From: Morganella sibonii
GTDB lineage: Bacteria > Pseudomonadota > Gammaproteobacteria > Enterobacterales > Enterobacteriaceae
Assembly: GCF_040560245.1 (NCBI RefSeq)
Contig: NZ_JAKMWP010000005.1
Reading direction: 5' to 3' (one strand)
Length of the DNA stretch: 64,000 nt
The notes beneath the pieces were generated by a model. It did no database searches. It was not told the DNA's origin and saw nothing but the letters and a program-made list of their open reading frames with translations. This document shows positions 25,313 to 34,859 of this stretch, piece by piece. How positions within the stretch are numbered: the first letter of the stretch is position 1; each line of letters begins with the position of its first letter. The position numbers and the translations under genes are program-made.

Positions 25313-27037
25313 TCAGCACAGGGTTTTTTCTTTGGTGAAAGTTTCCACCAGTGCCATCAGTTCTGTTGCTGTCGGCTGAGCGAGTGCCTGTTCAGCCAGT
25401 GCTTTCGCATCTTCATAATGCGTATTGCGGATCAGTTTTTTGATACGCGGGATAGCAATAGAACTCATACTAAATTCATCTAAACCCATGCCCAGCAACA
25501 ATAAAGTTGCACGTTCATCACCCGCCAGCTCACCACACATTCCGGTCCATTTCCCTTCCGCGTGGGAAGCGTCAATGACTTGTTTGATAAGGTTCAGCAC
25601 CGCAGGAGACATCGGGTTGTAGAGATGGGAAATCAGCTCATTTCCGCGATCCACAGCCAGAGTATACTGCGTCAGGTCGTTGGTTCCAATACTGAAAAAA
25701 TCGACTTCTTTTGCAATGTGACGTGCATTGACTGCTGCCGCCGGGGTTTCCACCATGATACCAACTTCGATAGTTTCATCAAAAGGTTTCTGTTCATCCC
25801 GCAGCTGCTGTTTCATTTCGTCCACTATCTTATTGAGTTCGCGGACTTCTTCGACGGAAATAACCATCGGGAACATGATACGCAGTTTTCCGAAAACGGA
25901 GGCGCGTAAAATCGCACGCAGCTGCGTATCGAGAATTTCACGGCGATCCAGACAGATGCGGATAGCACGCCAGCCGAGGAACGGGTTTTCTTCTTTCGGC
26001 AGATTCATATACGGCAGGTCTTTATCACCGCCGATGTCCATGGTGCGGACAATAATGGCCTCATCCGGCATAGCCTGGGCGACTTCTTTGTAAGCACGGA
26101 ACTGCTCTTCTTCTGTCGGCAGCGAGTCGCGATCCATAAACAGGAACTCGGTACGGTATAAACCGACACCTTCCGCGCCGTTACGCTCCGCACCCGGCAT
26201 ATCACGTACTGTACCGATATTGGCACAGACCTCGACCTGGTGGCCGTCGAGAGTGATGGCAGGCAGATCTTTGAGTTTTGCCAGTTCGGCTTTTTCCGCC
26301 AGATAGTCGTCACGCACTTCTTTCATGCGTTCAATATCGTCTTCTGACGGATTGAGATAAATGGTGTTATTAACCGCATCCAGAATCAGGTAATCATCAC
26401 TTTTGATATTTTCAGTGGCATTACCGGTACCGACGACGGCAGGGATTTCCAGAGAACGCGCCATAATCGAAGTATGGGAAGTACGCCCGCCGATATCGGT
26501 GATAAAGCCCAGCACTTTTTTCAGGTTCAGCTGTGCGGTTTCGGACGGCGTCAGATCTTTGGAAACCAGAATAACTTCATCAGCGATAGCGCTGAGGTCA
26601 ATAATCGCCATGCCGAGAATATTTTTCAGCAGACGGTTACCGATGTCGCGGACATCTGCCGCACGTTCTTTCAGGTACTCATCATCAAGGCCTTCCAGCG
26701 CGGTGGCCTGTTCTTCAATCACCTGGTGTACCGCGTAATCAGCCGTTTTTTTGCTTTTGATGATGTCAGTAATTTCATTTTCAAGCTCCTCGTCTTCGAG
26801 CAGCATGATATGACCTTCAAAAATTTCGGCTTTTTCCGCACCGAGATTTTTTTCAGCGGTTTCTTTGATGGCATTCAGCTGTGCGGACGCCTTGGCGCGG
26901 CCTTCAGTGAAACGCCGGATTTCAGCATCAATCTGCTCAGCAGAAATCGACTTCTGGCTGATAATGATAGGTTCTTCTTTGAGTAACAACGCTTTACCAA
27001 AAGCGATACCCGGTGAAACAGAGATTCCTGAAACCAT
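25313..27037 (-). CDS. ptsI: PTS enzyme I
   Basis: 574 residues (E. coli 575). It phosphorylates HPr using phosphoenolpyruvate. Active His lies in GGRTSHTSIMARSLEIPAVVG; the PEP-binding barrel shows DIGGDKDLPYMNLPKEENPFLGWRAIR-type residues and the Cys-containing MCGELAGD. ATG 27035-27037. Middle gene of ptsHI-crr. Two small hairpins (27071-27082 and 27108-27132) lie in the 122-bp gap after ptsH and may tune mRNA level. Confidence 0.97.
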   Translation of the reverse strand: MVSGISVSPGIAFGKALLLKEEPIIISQKSISAEQIDAEIRRFTEGRAKASAQLNAIKETAEKNLGAEKAEIFEGHIMLLEDEELENEITDIIKSKKTADYAVHQVIEEQATALEGLDDEYLKERAADVRDIGNRLLKNILGMAIIDLSAIADEVILVSKDLTPSETAQLNLKKVLGFITDIGGRTSHTSIMARSLEIPAVVGTGNATENIKSDDYLILDAVNNTIYLNPSEDDIERMKEVRDDYLAEKAELAKLKDLPAITLDGHQVEVCANIGTVRDMPGAERNGAEGVGLYRTEFLFMDRDSLPTEEEQFRAYKEVAQAMPDEAIIVRTMDIGGDKDLPYMNLPKEENPFLGWRAIRICLDRREILDTQLRAILRASVFGKLRIMFPMVISVEEVRELNKIVDEMKQQLRDEQKPFDETIEVGIMVETPAAAVNARHIAKEVDFFSIGTNDLTQYTLAVDRGNELISHLYNPMSPAVLNLIKQVIDASHAEGKWTGMCGELAGDERATLLLLGMGLDEFSMSSIAIPRIKKLIRNTHYEDAKALAEQALAQPTATELMALVETFTKEKTLC

Positions 27038-27159
27038 AATAATACCTTTGAGTTTACTGGGGGACGTACAGCAGCGGGCTGCGTGAGCGTACCCGGAAAC
27101 AGACTATCCCCGGCATGCAGCAATAGCCGGGGATCCTGACAGGTGAGGGCGGAAGGAGA

Positions 27160-27417
27160 TTACTCCAGTTCACCCATCAGTTTGACGAGGTGCTCTACTG
27201 CTTTCTGCTCATCTTCACCTTCTGCGGCGATAGTCACCACAGTACCCTGTGTCAGACCCAGAGTCTGTAATTTGAACAGGCTTTTGGCGCTGGCGCTTTT
27301 GCCGCCGGAAGTCAGGGTGATGTCAGATGCGAAGGTTTTGGCTTCTTTGACAAACTGAGCCGCAGGACGGGTGTGCAGGCCGTTAGGAGCAGTAATGGTG
27401 ACTTCTTGCTGATACAT
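27160..27417 (-). CDS. ptsH: PTS phosphocarrier HPr
   Basis: 85 residues. Phospho-acceptor His15 lies in NGLHTRPAAQFV, and the SGGKSASAKSLFKLQTLG stretch holds the Ser46 position. It relays phosphate from enzyme I to sugar-specific EIIAs. First gene of the operon; ATG follows AACATGAGGTAACGCT (AGGTAA). Confidence 0.97.
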   Translation of the reverse strand: MYQQEVTITAPNGLHTRPAAQFVKEAKTFASDITLTSGGKSASAKSLFKLQTLGLTQGTVVTIAAEGEDEQKAVEHLVKLMGELE

Positions 27418-27626
27418 AGCGTTACCTCATGTTAGAAATTTTTTATCGGCAGTTAATATTAAGACATATAACAGTAATCATAGCCGGAGCAAGTAAAATA
27501 GCACAACCCGAAGATTCGACATACGTATTTGGTGTCATTATTTTGAGCTGTGAAATAATTACATTTTTAATACTAAACAACCGCACAAAAATCACCCCGC
27601 AGAGTGCCAAACTTTGATCCGTTGCA

Positions 27627-27654
27627 CAAAAAAAGCACCCTTTACGGGTGCTTT
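27627..27654 (-). terminator. Terminator of cysK
   Basis: AAAGCACCC (27632-27640) pairs with GGGTGCTTT (27646-27654), with an A-run on the left that is the T-tract of the minus strand. Confidence 0.85.
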
Positions 27655-27693
27655 CGAGGTCAGGCAGGGCGGGAACTGAATCCGTTCAGTTGA

Positions 27694-28650
27694 TCAGTCA
27701 TCACTGATATCTGCGAACAGGGCAGTACTCAGATAACGTTCACCGGAAGACGGCAGGATCACAACGATATTTTTGCCCTTAAATTTATCTTCTTTTGCGA
27801 GACGCTCAGCGGCAATAACGGCCGCACCGGATGAAATACCGGCCAGAATACCTTCACGCTCCATCAGTTTGCGGGCGGTTGCAAAGGCATCTTCGTTGCT
27901 GACAAGTTCAACACGGTCGATCAGGCTCAGATCCAGGTTGCCCGGGATAAACCCTGCGCCGATCCCCTGAATTTTATGCGGACCCGGTTTGATCTCTTCC
28001 CCGGCCAGCGCCTGGGTGATCACCGGAGAGCCTTCCGGCTCGACAGCCACGATAGTGACGTCTTTTTTCCCTTTGATATTTTTCAGGTAGCGGGCAATAC
28101 CGGTGATAGTACCGCCGGTGCCGACACCGGCAACCACCACATCCACATTACCGTCTGTGTCTTCCCAGATTTCCGGACCGGTGGTTTTTTCGTGAATCGC
28201 CGGGTTGGCCGGGTTGCTGAACTGTTGCAACACGATATAGCGGGACGGGTCAGACGCGCTGATTTCATCGGCTTTTTCAATCGCACCTTTCATGCCTTTC
28301 GCACCTTCGGTCAGTACCAGGTTTGCTCCCAGTGCTTTCAGCAGTTTACGGCGCTCGATACTCATGGTATCCGGCATGGTCAGGGTCAGTTTGTAACCAC
28401 GGGCGGCAGCAACATAAGCCAGTGCAATCCCGGTGTTACCGCTGGTCGGCTCCACCAGCTCCACGCCGGGCTTCAGAATACCGCGTTTTTCTGCATCCCA
28501 GATCATATTGGCACCGATACGGCATTTGACGCTGAAACTCGGGTTACGGGATTCCACTTTCGCCAGGATATTGCCGTGACCGAAATGTTTGAGGCGCACC
28601 AGCGGTGTGTGACCAATGGTTAGCGAATTATCTTCATATATCTTACTCAT
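27694..28650 (-). CDS. cysK: Cysteine synthase A
   Basis: 318 residues. O-acetylserine sulfhydrylase that forms cysteine from O-acetylserine and sulfide. PLP Lys is in NPSFSVKCRIGANMIW; PTSGNTGIALA binds the substrate carboxylate, GVGTGGTITG the PLP phosphate. The C-terminus differs from E. coli CysK but keeps an acidic tail. It lies upstream of ptsH on the same strand as in E. coli, with its own terminator. Confidence 0.96.
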   Translation of the reverse strand: MSKIYEDNSLTIGHTPLVRLKHFGHGNILAKVESRNPSFSVKCRIGANMIWDAEKRGILKPGVELVEPTSGNTGIALAYVAAARGYKLTLTMPDTMSIERRKLLKALGANLVLTEGAKGMKGAIEKADEISASDPSRYIVLQQFSNPANPAIHEKTTGPEIWEDTDGNVDVVVAGVGTGGTITGIARYLKNIKGKKDVTIVAVEPEGSPVITQALAGEEIKPGPHKIQGIGAGFIPGNLDLSLIDRVELVSNEDAFATARKLMEREGILAGISSGAAVIAAERLAKEDKFKGKNIVVILPSSGERYLSTALFADISDD

Positions 28651-28840
28651 CGGTTTTCCTTATAGGGTTATTCATAATCAGACTAAATATAAAACCACAT
28701 TACCCGCTGACCGGCGGAAAGGAAATACATAATCGGCATATCCATATAACCGGACGGATAATTAATAGCGAAAAGGCATAAGAGACGGGAAAAACGGCAG
28801 AGCGGCGCGATAACCGCCCTGCACGGAAAGGGATGGCAGA

Positions 28841-29593
28841 TCAGCCGCGGACAAACTGTCCGCGGTAGCGATCCACCCACAGCGCGGTGGCACCGCAGAC
28901 GGCGGCCGGCATAATAAACAGGTTCACAAACGGGATCATGGTCAGCACACTGACCAGTGAACCGAACTGGAGGTTGGTCATGTTATCGCGGCGCAGGGTA
29001 CGTTTCATGTCCGGGAAACTGACCTTGTGATTATCAAACGGAAAATCCCCGTACTGGACGGACATCATCCAGGCACCGAAAATAAACCAGAGTACCGGCG
29101 CGATTGTCTGTCCGACCCCGGGAATAAAGAACAGAACCAGCAGGATAATGGCTCGCGGGATGTAATAGAGCAGCTTGACCACCTCCCGTTTCAGGATGCG
29201 CGGAATATCTTTCATCAGATCCGCCCAGCCCTGATCCGGCGCGGGACGCCCGGTCAGTTCCGCTTCCAGTTTCTCCGACAGCCAGCCGTTAAACGGCGAG
29301 GCGATGATATTGGCGACGGTACTGAAAAAATAGCTGAAAATCAGCAGCACGGAGATCACCGCCACCGGCCAGATAAGATAATCCAGCCATTGCAGCCAGC
29401 CCGGAACTTTGTCCATCAGCCAGGTTATCCATCCGCCGAACTGACTGAATAACCACCAGAGTGCACCGCCCATAACCACGATATTGGCCAGCAGCGGCAG
29501 AATCACGAAGGCCCGGATACCCGGACGCATCATCAGCCGCCATCCTTGTGCAACATATGCAAAGCCGCTGAGCGGCCTGACAGGATTTGTCAT
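28841..29593 (-). CDS. cysZ: Sulfate transporter CysZ
   Basis: 250 residues with four or more hydrophobic helices and the CysZ motifs SGFAYVAQGWRLMMRPGIR, ASPFNGWLSEKLEAELTG and IPFVNLFIMPAAVCGATALW. It imports sulfate for cysteine synthesis, in agreement with cysK next door. Divergent from zipA as in E. coli. Confidence 0.94.
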   Translation of the reverse strand: MTNPVRPLSGFAYVAQGWRLMMRPGIRAFVILPLLANIVVMGGALWWLFSQFGGWITWLMDKVPGWLQWLDYLIWPVAVISVLLIFSYFFSTVANIIASPFNGWLSEKLEAELTGRPAPDQGWADLMKDIPRILKREVVKLLYYIPRAIILLVLFFIPGVGQTIAPVLWFIFGAWMMSVQYGDFPFDNHKVSFPDMKRTLRRDNMTNLQFGSLVSVLTMIPFVNLFIMPAAVCGATALWVDRYRGQFVRG

Positions 29594-29830
29594 ACTTCCT
29601 ATTCACTCCTATGATTGGAAAACGTTATACTATCAGGCTGAACTATTGATTTGTCCGGCCACAAATGAAATGTCAGGATGAAAAATCAGTCAAAAAGAGC
29701 AATTAAATGATCTTTATTGCAAGAAATACGTGCAGGGACTTGAACTTAACATCATTGACAAATACTCTTGTAATCAAACGATAGTATTTTGCCATGGTGG
29801 CCTTTAATTTAAACAACAGAGATAGCACTG

Positions 29831-30823
29831 ATGCAAGATTTGCGTCTGATATTAATCGTTGTGGGTGCGGCAGCAATCATCGCATTGTTGCTTCACGGAC
29901 TGTGGACGAGCCGTAAAGAGCGCTCATCCCTGTTTCGCGCGCGCCCCATGAAGCGTCGTAAATACGAGTCACAGGATGAAGCCGCTGATGACATGTCAGA
30001 GGCTGACGGCTCCCGTCATTCTGCCGCATTACCGGAAGATCCGGCTCCGCGGGTTTCTCCGTATTCAGAAGCGCAGAATGAGCAGGACCCGTTATTATCT
30101 GCCGGCAGAGCATATCCGTCATCCGCGCCGGAAGAGCAGCCTGTGATACCGAAAGCTCAGAGCCCGCGCCGTCAGCCGGTAAAAACACCGGAAACAGAGC
30201 CGCAAATCGGATTATTTGATGCTTTAGAGCAGGAAGCACCGGCACCGGATGCATCAGCTCCGGAGGAAATAACAACGGCAGCGGTGATCACGGCAGCAGA
30301 AGCAGAAGCCGGTATTTCTCATACACGTGCAGAGGAACCTGCGGCTGAACCGGAAGCGCTTCCGGTACAGGAAGAGGCGCCGGTCAGCAGCGCTGAGAAC
30401 AAGGAACTGGTACTGGCACTGTTTGTGTCCGCACATCCGGGACAGATGCTTGCGGGTGACACCCTGCGCACGGCGATTGAGCAGGCCGGGTTCCGTTTCG
30501 GTGCCATGAATATCTATCACCGCCATGTTGATCCGGCGGGCAGCGGTCCGGTTCTGTTCAGTCTGGCCAATATGGTGAATCCGGGCACATTTGTGCCGGA
30601 GCAGATGGAAGAGATCGAAACCCCGGGCGTGGCCATGTTTATGATGGTGCCGTCCTACGGCGATGCCGGTCAGAACTTCAAGCTGATGTTACAGGCCGCC
30701 CAGCGCATCGCATCAGATGTCGGCGGGGTGGTTCTGGATGAAGAGCGCAAGATGCTGACACCGCAGAAAATCGAGGTGTACAAGGCTCGCATCCGGAAGG
30801 TTCTCGTCACCGGACAGAACTGA
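29831..30823 (+). CDS. zipA: Cell-division protein ZipA
   Basis: 330 residues. One N-terminal membrane helix (LRLILIVVGAAAIIALLLHGLW), a basic then Pro/Glu/Ala-rich linker (about 30-190), and the C-terminal FtsZ-binding domain (ENKELVLALFVSAHPGQML to the end). It anchors FtsZ rings to the inner membrane. A terminator separates it from ligA, although ligA follows within 75 bp. Confidence 0.95.
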   Translation: MQDLRLILIVVGAAAIIALLLHGLWTSRKERSSLFRARPMKRRKYESQDEAADDMSEADGSRHSAALPEDPAPRVSPYSEAQNEQDPLLSAGRAYPSSAPEEQPVIPKAQSPRRQPVKTPETEPQIGLFDALEQEAPAPDASAPEEITTAAVITAAEAEAGISHTRAEEPAAEPEALPVQEEAPVSSAENKELVLALFVSAHPGQMLAGDTLRTAIEQAGFRFGAMNIYHRHVDPAGSGPVLFSLANMVNPGTFVPEQMEEIETPGVAMFMMVPSYGDAGQNFKLMLQAAQRIASDVGGVVLDEERKMLTPQKIEVYKARIRKVLVTGQN

Positions 30824-30840
30824 GAAACATAAATCGCATA

Positions 30841-30868
30841 AAAACCCCCGCAATGACGGGGGTTTTTT
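30841..30868 (+). terminator. Intrinsic terminator between zipA and ligA
   Basis: AACCCCCG pairs with CGGGGGTT around CAATGA and is followed by TTTTT. Confidence 0.85.
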
Positions 30869-30895
30869 TCAGGTATAAACAGATTGCAGATAACT

Positions 30896-32917
30896 ATGAT
30901 GCCAAAAAATAACGAAAACGACATTGAACAACTGCGCGCCACGCTGCGCCATCATGAATACTGTTATCACGTACTGGATAACCCGGAAGTGCCGGATGCG
31001 GAATATGACCGTCTGATGCAGAGCCTGAAAGCACTGGAAGCGGCACATCCGGAACTGATTACACCGGATTCCCCGACACAGCGGGTCGGGGCATTGCCGC
31101 TGAGTGCCTTTGAACAGGTGCGGCATGAAATCCCGATGCTGTCACTGGATAACGTGTTTGATGAGGAGAGTTATCTCGCTTTTGACAAACGTGTGCGCGA
31201 CCGTCTGAAGGATACGCAGGATCTGACATTCTGCTGTGAACTGAAACTCGACGGCCTGGCGGTCAGCCTGCTGTATGAGAACGGCAGCCTGGTTCAGGCA
31301 GCAACCCGGGGGGACGGTACGACCGGGGAAAATATTACTGCCAATGTGCGGACTATCCGCGCTATCCCGCTGAAACTGCGCGGGAAAAATATCCCGCAGC
31401 GTGTTGAGATCCGCGGTGAAGTCTTTATGCCGCAGAAAGGCTTTGAGGCCATGAATGAGGAAGCGCGCCGTACCGGCGGCAAAGTATTCGCCAACCCGCG
31501 TAATGCGGCGGCCGGTTCACTGCGCCAGCTGGACCCGTCAGTGACGGCAAAACGTCCGCTGACCTTTTTCTGTTACGGCGTGGGCGTGCTGGAGGGCGGC
31601 ACACTGCCGGGCAGTCATTATGAGCGGCTGCAGCAATTTAAAGCCTGGGGATTACCGGTCAGTGACCGGGTGATGCGCTGTACCGGCAGTCAGGCCGTGC
31701 TGGATTTCTATCACAATGTGGAAGAGAGCCGTCCGGTGCTGGGCTTTGATATTGACGGTGTGGTGATAAAAGTGGATTCCATCGCACAGCAGGAGGCGCT
31801 GGGTTTTGTATCCCGCGCACCGCGCTGGGCGACGGCCTTTAAATTCCCTGCTCAGGAGCAGATGACGGTTGTCCGTGATGTGGAGTTTCAGGTCGGCCGT
31901 ACCGGTGCCATTACCCCGGTTGCCCGTCTGGAGCCGGTGCTGGTGGCCGGTGTGACGGTCAGTAATGCCACACTGCATAATGCGGATGAAATCAGCCGCC
32001 TCGGGCTGAAAATCGGCGATACCGTGGTTATCCGCCGTGCCGGGGATGTGATCCCGCAGGTGGTGGGCGTGGTGGAATCTGAACGTCCGGCAGATGCCCG
32101 GGAAATTGAGTTTCCGCTCCATTGCCCGGTATGCGGATCAGATATTGAGCGGGTGGAGGGCGAAGCTGTTGCCCGCTGTACCGGCGGCCTGATTTGCGGG
32201 GCGCAGCGCAAAGAAGCACTCAAGCACTTTGTGTCCCGCCGCGCCATGGATGTGGACGGTCTGGGCGATAAAATTATCGATCAGCTGGTGGATGCGGAAT
32301 ATGTGAAGACACCGGCGGATCTGTGGAAGCTCACACCCGGAAAGCTGACCGGACTGGAGCGCATGGGGCCGAAATCCGCACAAAAACTGACAGATGCACT
32401 GGCGGCATCAAAACAGACGACGTTCGCCCGTTTCCTCTATGCGCTGGGAATACGTGAAGTCGGCGAAGCCACAGCTGCTAACCTGGCGGAACATTTCAGA
32501 ACGCTGGAGGCCCTGCAGCAGGCGGATACAGAGGCGCTGAAAGCGGTTCCTGATGTGGGTGAGGTTGTGGCGAAGCATGTGGTGAATTTCTTCCGCGAAC
32601 AGCATAACCGGGAGGTTATCACCAAGCTGACGGACGAAGCCGGTATCAGCTGGCCGGATGTGGTGGCCGTGGATGCATCGGTACTGGATAATCCGTTTGC
32701 CGGTAAGGTGGTTGTGCTGACCGGCTCACTGCAGATTCTGACCCGTGATGAGGCGAAAGATCGTCTGACAGCGCTGGGTGCCAAAGTGACCGGCAGCGTA
32801 TCGAAAAAAACTGACCTGGTGGTTGCGGGCGAAGCGGCCGGTTCAAAACTGGCCAAAGCGGAAGAGCTGGGTATTAAAGTAATAGATGAAAATGAATTTA
32901 TTGCGCTGCTGAACTGA
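30896..32917 (+). CDS. ligA: NAD-dependent DNA ligase
   Basis: 673 residues from the ATG at 30896 (E. coli 671); a TTG 12 bp upstream is less likely. Adenylation lysine in ELKLDGLAVS; the N-terminal YDRLM and THSPTQRVG-type NAD motifs (here DSPTQRVG); four-Cys zinc site CPVCGSD...CTGGLICGAQ; HhH repeats; C-terminal BRCT (GKVVVLTGSLQ). Seals nicks in replication and repair. The ribosome site is weak and lies next to the zipA terminator. Confidence 0.97.
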   Translation: MMPKNNENDIEQLRATLRHHEYCYHVLDNPEVPDAEYDRLMQSLKALEAAHPELITPDSPTQRVGALPLSAFEQVRHEIPMLSLDNVFDEESYLAFDKRVRDRLKDTQDLTFCCELKLDGLAVSLLYENGSLVQAATRGDGTTGENITANVRTIRAIPLKLRGKNIPQRVEIRGEVFMPQKGFEAMNEEARRTGGKVFANPRNAAAGSLRQLDPSVTAKRPLTFFCYGVGVLEGGTLPGSHYERLQQFKAWGLPVSDRVMRCTGSQAVLDFYHNVEESRPVLGFDIDGVVIKVDSIAQQEALGFVSRAPRWATAFKFPAQEQMTVVRDVEFQVGRTGAITPVARLEPVLVAGVTVSNATLHNADEISRLGLKIGDTVVIRRAGDVIPQVVGVVESERPADAREIEFPLHCPVCGSDIERVEGEAVARCTGGLICGAQRKEALKHFVSRRAMDVDGLGDKIIDQLVDAEYVKTPADLWKLTPGKLTGLERMGPKSAQKLTDALAASKQTTFARFLYALGIREVGEATAANLAEHFRTLEALQQADTEALKAVPDVGEVVAKHVVNFFREQHNREVITKLTDEAGISWPDVVAVDASVLDNPFAGKVVVLTGSLQILTRDEAKDRLTALGAKVTGSVSKKTDLVVAGEAAGSKLAKAEELGIKVIDENEFIALLN

Positions 32918-32930
32918 CAACAATGATGAA

Positions 32931-32956
32931 AAACGGTCTTCCGCGGAAGACCGTTT
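32931..32956 (+). terminator. Perfect 26-bp palindrome after ligA
   Basis: AAACGGTCTTCCG and CGGAAGACCGTTT pair fully, 14 bp after the ligA stop. The T-tract is only three bases, so it may be partial. Confidence 0.6.
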
Positions 32957-32976
32957 CAGTCACATCAGGAAAGATG

Positions 32977-33198
32977 ATGGAAAAAGAAGATTTAGTGGCT
33001 GTCGCTAATACTGCTATGCCATTTGGTAAATACAAAGGTTGTCGTTTAATTGACCTTCCTGAGGAATACCTGCTCTGGTTTGCCCGTAAAGACTGCTTTC
33101 CTGAAGGACGTCTGGGTCAGCTGATGCAGATCACCCTCACTATCAAAATTGAAGGTTTAAGTGGCCTGATAAAACCGCTTAAACGTCCTGCTCACTGA
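32977..33198 (+). CDS. ypeB: DUF3820-family protein YpeB
   Basis: 73 residues, E. coli YpeB-like: MPFGKYKG, LIDLPEEYLLWFARK and LGQLMQITLTIK. The ATG at 32977 follows AGGAAAG and restores the family's N-terminus MEKE; the longer frame from 32923 overlaps the ligA hairpin. Its last 7 bases overlap the stop of the convergent MarR gene. Function unknown. Confidence 0.9.
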   Translation: MEKEDLVAVANTAMPFGKYKGCRLIDLPEEYLLWFARKDCFPEGRLGQLMQITLTIKIEGLSGLIKPLKRPAH

Positions 33199-33614
33199 TC
33201 CTGTGTCAGTGCATCGATGACTTTTCTGCTCAGTATACGAAACTGACGCTGTTCATCGTCATCAAGACTTGCAAATACTTTTTCTGCATTGCGTGTGCGT
33301 CCTGTTGCCGCGCGTGACAGAAACTCTTCACCTTCCGGTGTCAGCTGTGTAACCAGTTCCCGTTTATCGGTCTCCGACTGATACTGGGAAACAAACTGGT
33401 GTTTTTTCAGCGCCCGCAATGATTTCGAGACATTCTGGCGCGAAATCCCGAGTTTCTGGCTTAAATCCGACGGGGTTAAATCCCCCTGAAGGCGCAACAT
33501 TTCCATGACATCATATTGTGCCCATGTCACCTTTTCGGGTGAGCAAATGGTTCGTTGCGCTACCAATGTGCACTGTAATAATGACAGTGTATTTTCCAGT
33601 TCCTTGAATGACAT
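33192..33614 (-). CDS. MarR-family regulator
   Basis: 140 residues with the winged helix LTPSDLSQKLGISRQNVSKSLRALKKHQFV and the wing DKRELVTQLTPEGEEFL. Divergent from an SDR gene; two palindromes in the gap are probable operators, so it likely controls the SDR gene and itself. The ligand is unknown. Confidence 0.88.
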   Translation of the reverse strand: MSFKELENTLSLLQCTLVAQRTICSPEKVTWAQYDVMEMLRLQGDLTPSDLSQKLGISRQNVSKSLRALKKHQFVSQYQSETDKRELVTQLTPEGEEFLSRAATGRTRNAEKVFASLDDDEQRQFRILSRKVIDALTQDQ

Positions 33615-33675
33615 AACACCTCCCTTTTATCCTCACTCCTTAGTTTAGCTGAAAGGCAAAATCAGGAAAAGAACA

Positions 33676-33718
33676 TTGATTAACAAAAGTTAATCAATTA
33701 AGCTTTTGGTTAACCAAA
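33676..33718. promoter_or_regulatory. MarR operator palindromes
   Basis: TTGATTAAC-AAAA-GTTAATCAA (33676-33697) and TTTGGTTAACCAAA (33705-33718) are perfect inverted repeats in the divergent gap between the marR and SDR genes. Confidence 0.65.
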
Positions 33719-33738
33719 GTTAATTAAAAGGTGATATC

Positions 33739-34491
33739 GTGTCTGACTTTCAACAGAAGATTATACTGATTACAGGAGCTTCAACCGGGGTGGGTGAAGG
33801 AATTGCCCGTGAATTACTGAAAAGAGGCGCTAAAGTGGCAATTACCGGGCGAAATCCGGGTCTTTTACAAAAAGCAATAAATGAGCTGGATCCTACGGGG
33901 GATAGCGTGCTGGCAATCAAAGCAGATGTACGTAAATTGAATGATTGCAGACAGATGGTGGACACGGTGCTGGATAAATTCGGTGCTTTACACGGTCTGG
34001 TGAATAATGCCGGTATCACCGGGCCGCACGGTGTGAAGATTGCGGATTACAATTTTGAGGCCTGGCAGGATGTGATTGATACGGATGTAACCGGTACATT
34101 TCTCGGGATGAAATTCGGTATTCCCGCCATTATTAAAAGCGGCGGCGGGGCGGTGGTGAATTTATCGGCCTGTAACGGGATAACCGGTATTGCAGGGATC
34201 GCCCCTTATACTGCAGCCAAGCACGCCGTACTCGGACTGACCCGTGCAGCGGCGCTGGAATATGCAGAGCAGGGCGTGCGGATTAATGCGGTCGGGCCGG
34301 GTTATGTGGCGACACCGGCTATTCTGGATTTACCGCAGGATGTGCAGACAATGATGGCAGAAAGTCACCCGATGAAACGGATGGCCACTCGTGAAGAAGT
34401 AGCAAAAATGGTGGCGTTTCTGCTGTCAGATGACAGCCGTTTCTGTACAGGCGGGTTCTATCCGGTGGATGGCGGCTATACCGCACAATGA
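33739..34491 (+). CDS. Short-chain dehydrogenase/reductase
   Basis: 250 residues, classical SDR. Cofactor loop TGASTGVGEGIA, NNAGIT, catalytic Ser in NLSACNG, YTAAK (Tyr and Lys) and VNPG-type ending AVGPGYVATP. GTG start at 33739 after AAAAGGTGATATC. The MarR gene is divergent; a terminator follows. Substrate unknown. Confidence 0.88.
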   Translation: MSDFQQKIILITGASTGVGEGIARELLKRGAKVAITGRNPGLLQKAINELDPTGDSVLAIKADVRKLNDCRQMVDTVLDKFGALHGLVNNAGITGPHGVKIADYNFEAWQDVIDTDVTGTFLGMKFGIPAIIKSGGGAVVNLSACNGITGIAGIAPYTAAKHAVLGLTRAAALEYAEQGVRINAVGPGYVATPAILDLPQDVQTMMAESHPMKRMATREEVAKMVAFLLSDDSRFCTGGFYPVDGGYTAQ

Positions 34492-34505
34492 CAGAAAACA
34501 GAAAC

Positions 34506-34536
34506 AAAAAACCCCGGTCAGAGACCGGGGTTTGAA
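34506..34536. terminator. Bidirectional terminator before the tRNA-Ala genes
   Basis: AAACCCCGGTC (34509-34519) pairs with GACCGGGGTTT (34523-34533). Confidence 0.85.
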
Positions 34537-34538
34537 TT

Positions 34539-34614
<76 letters not shown>

Positions 34615-34654
34615 GGAAAACCGGGTGCCGCGATATTATCAGTCACCAAAGATT

Positions 34655-34730
<76 letters not shown>

Positions 34731-34815
34731 GATAAAATCGACCGGACGCGCAGCATAATAGGCAAGCTTCCCTGTGCTGTCAACGGCTTAATATGAAATT
34801 AGTGTGCGACCGATG

Positions 34816-34843
34816 AAAAAATACCCGGCACAGGCCGGGTATT
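34816..34843 (-). terminator. Terminator of gltX
   Basis: ATACCCGGC pairs with GCCGGGTAT around ACAG, with an A-run on the left that forms the minus-strand T-tract. Confidence 0.8.
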
Positions 34844-34859
34844 GAGCAGCAGATAATGC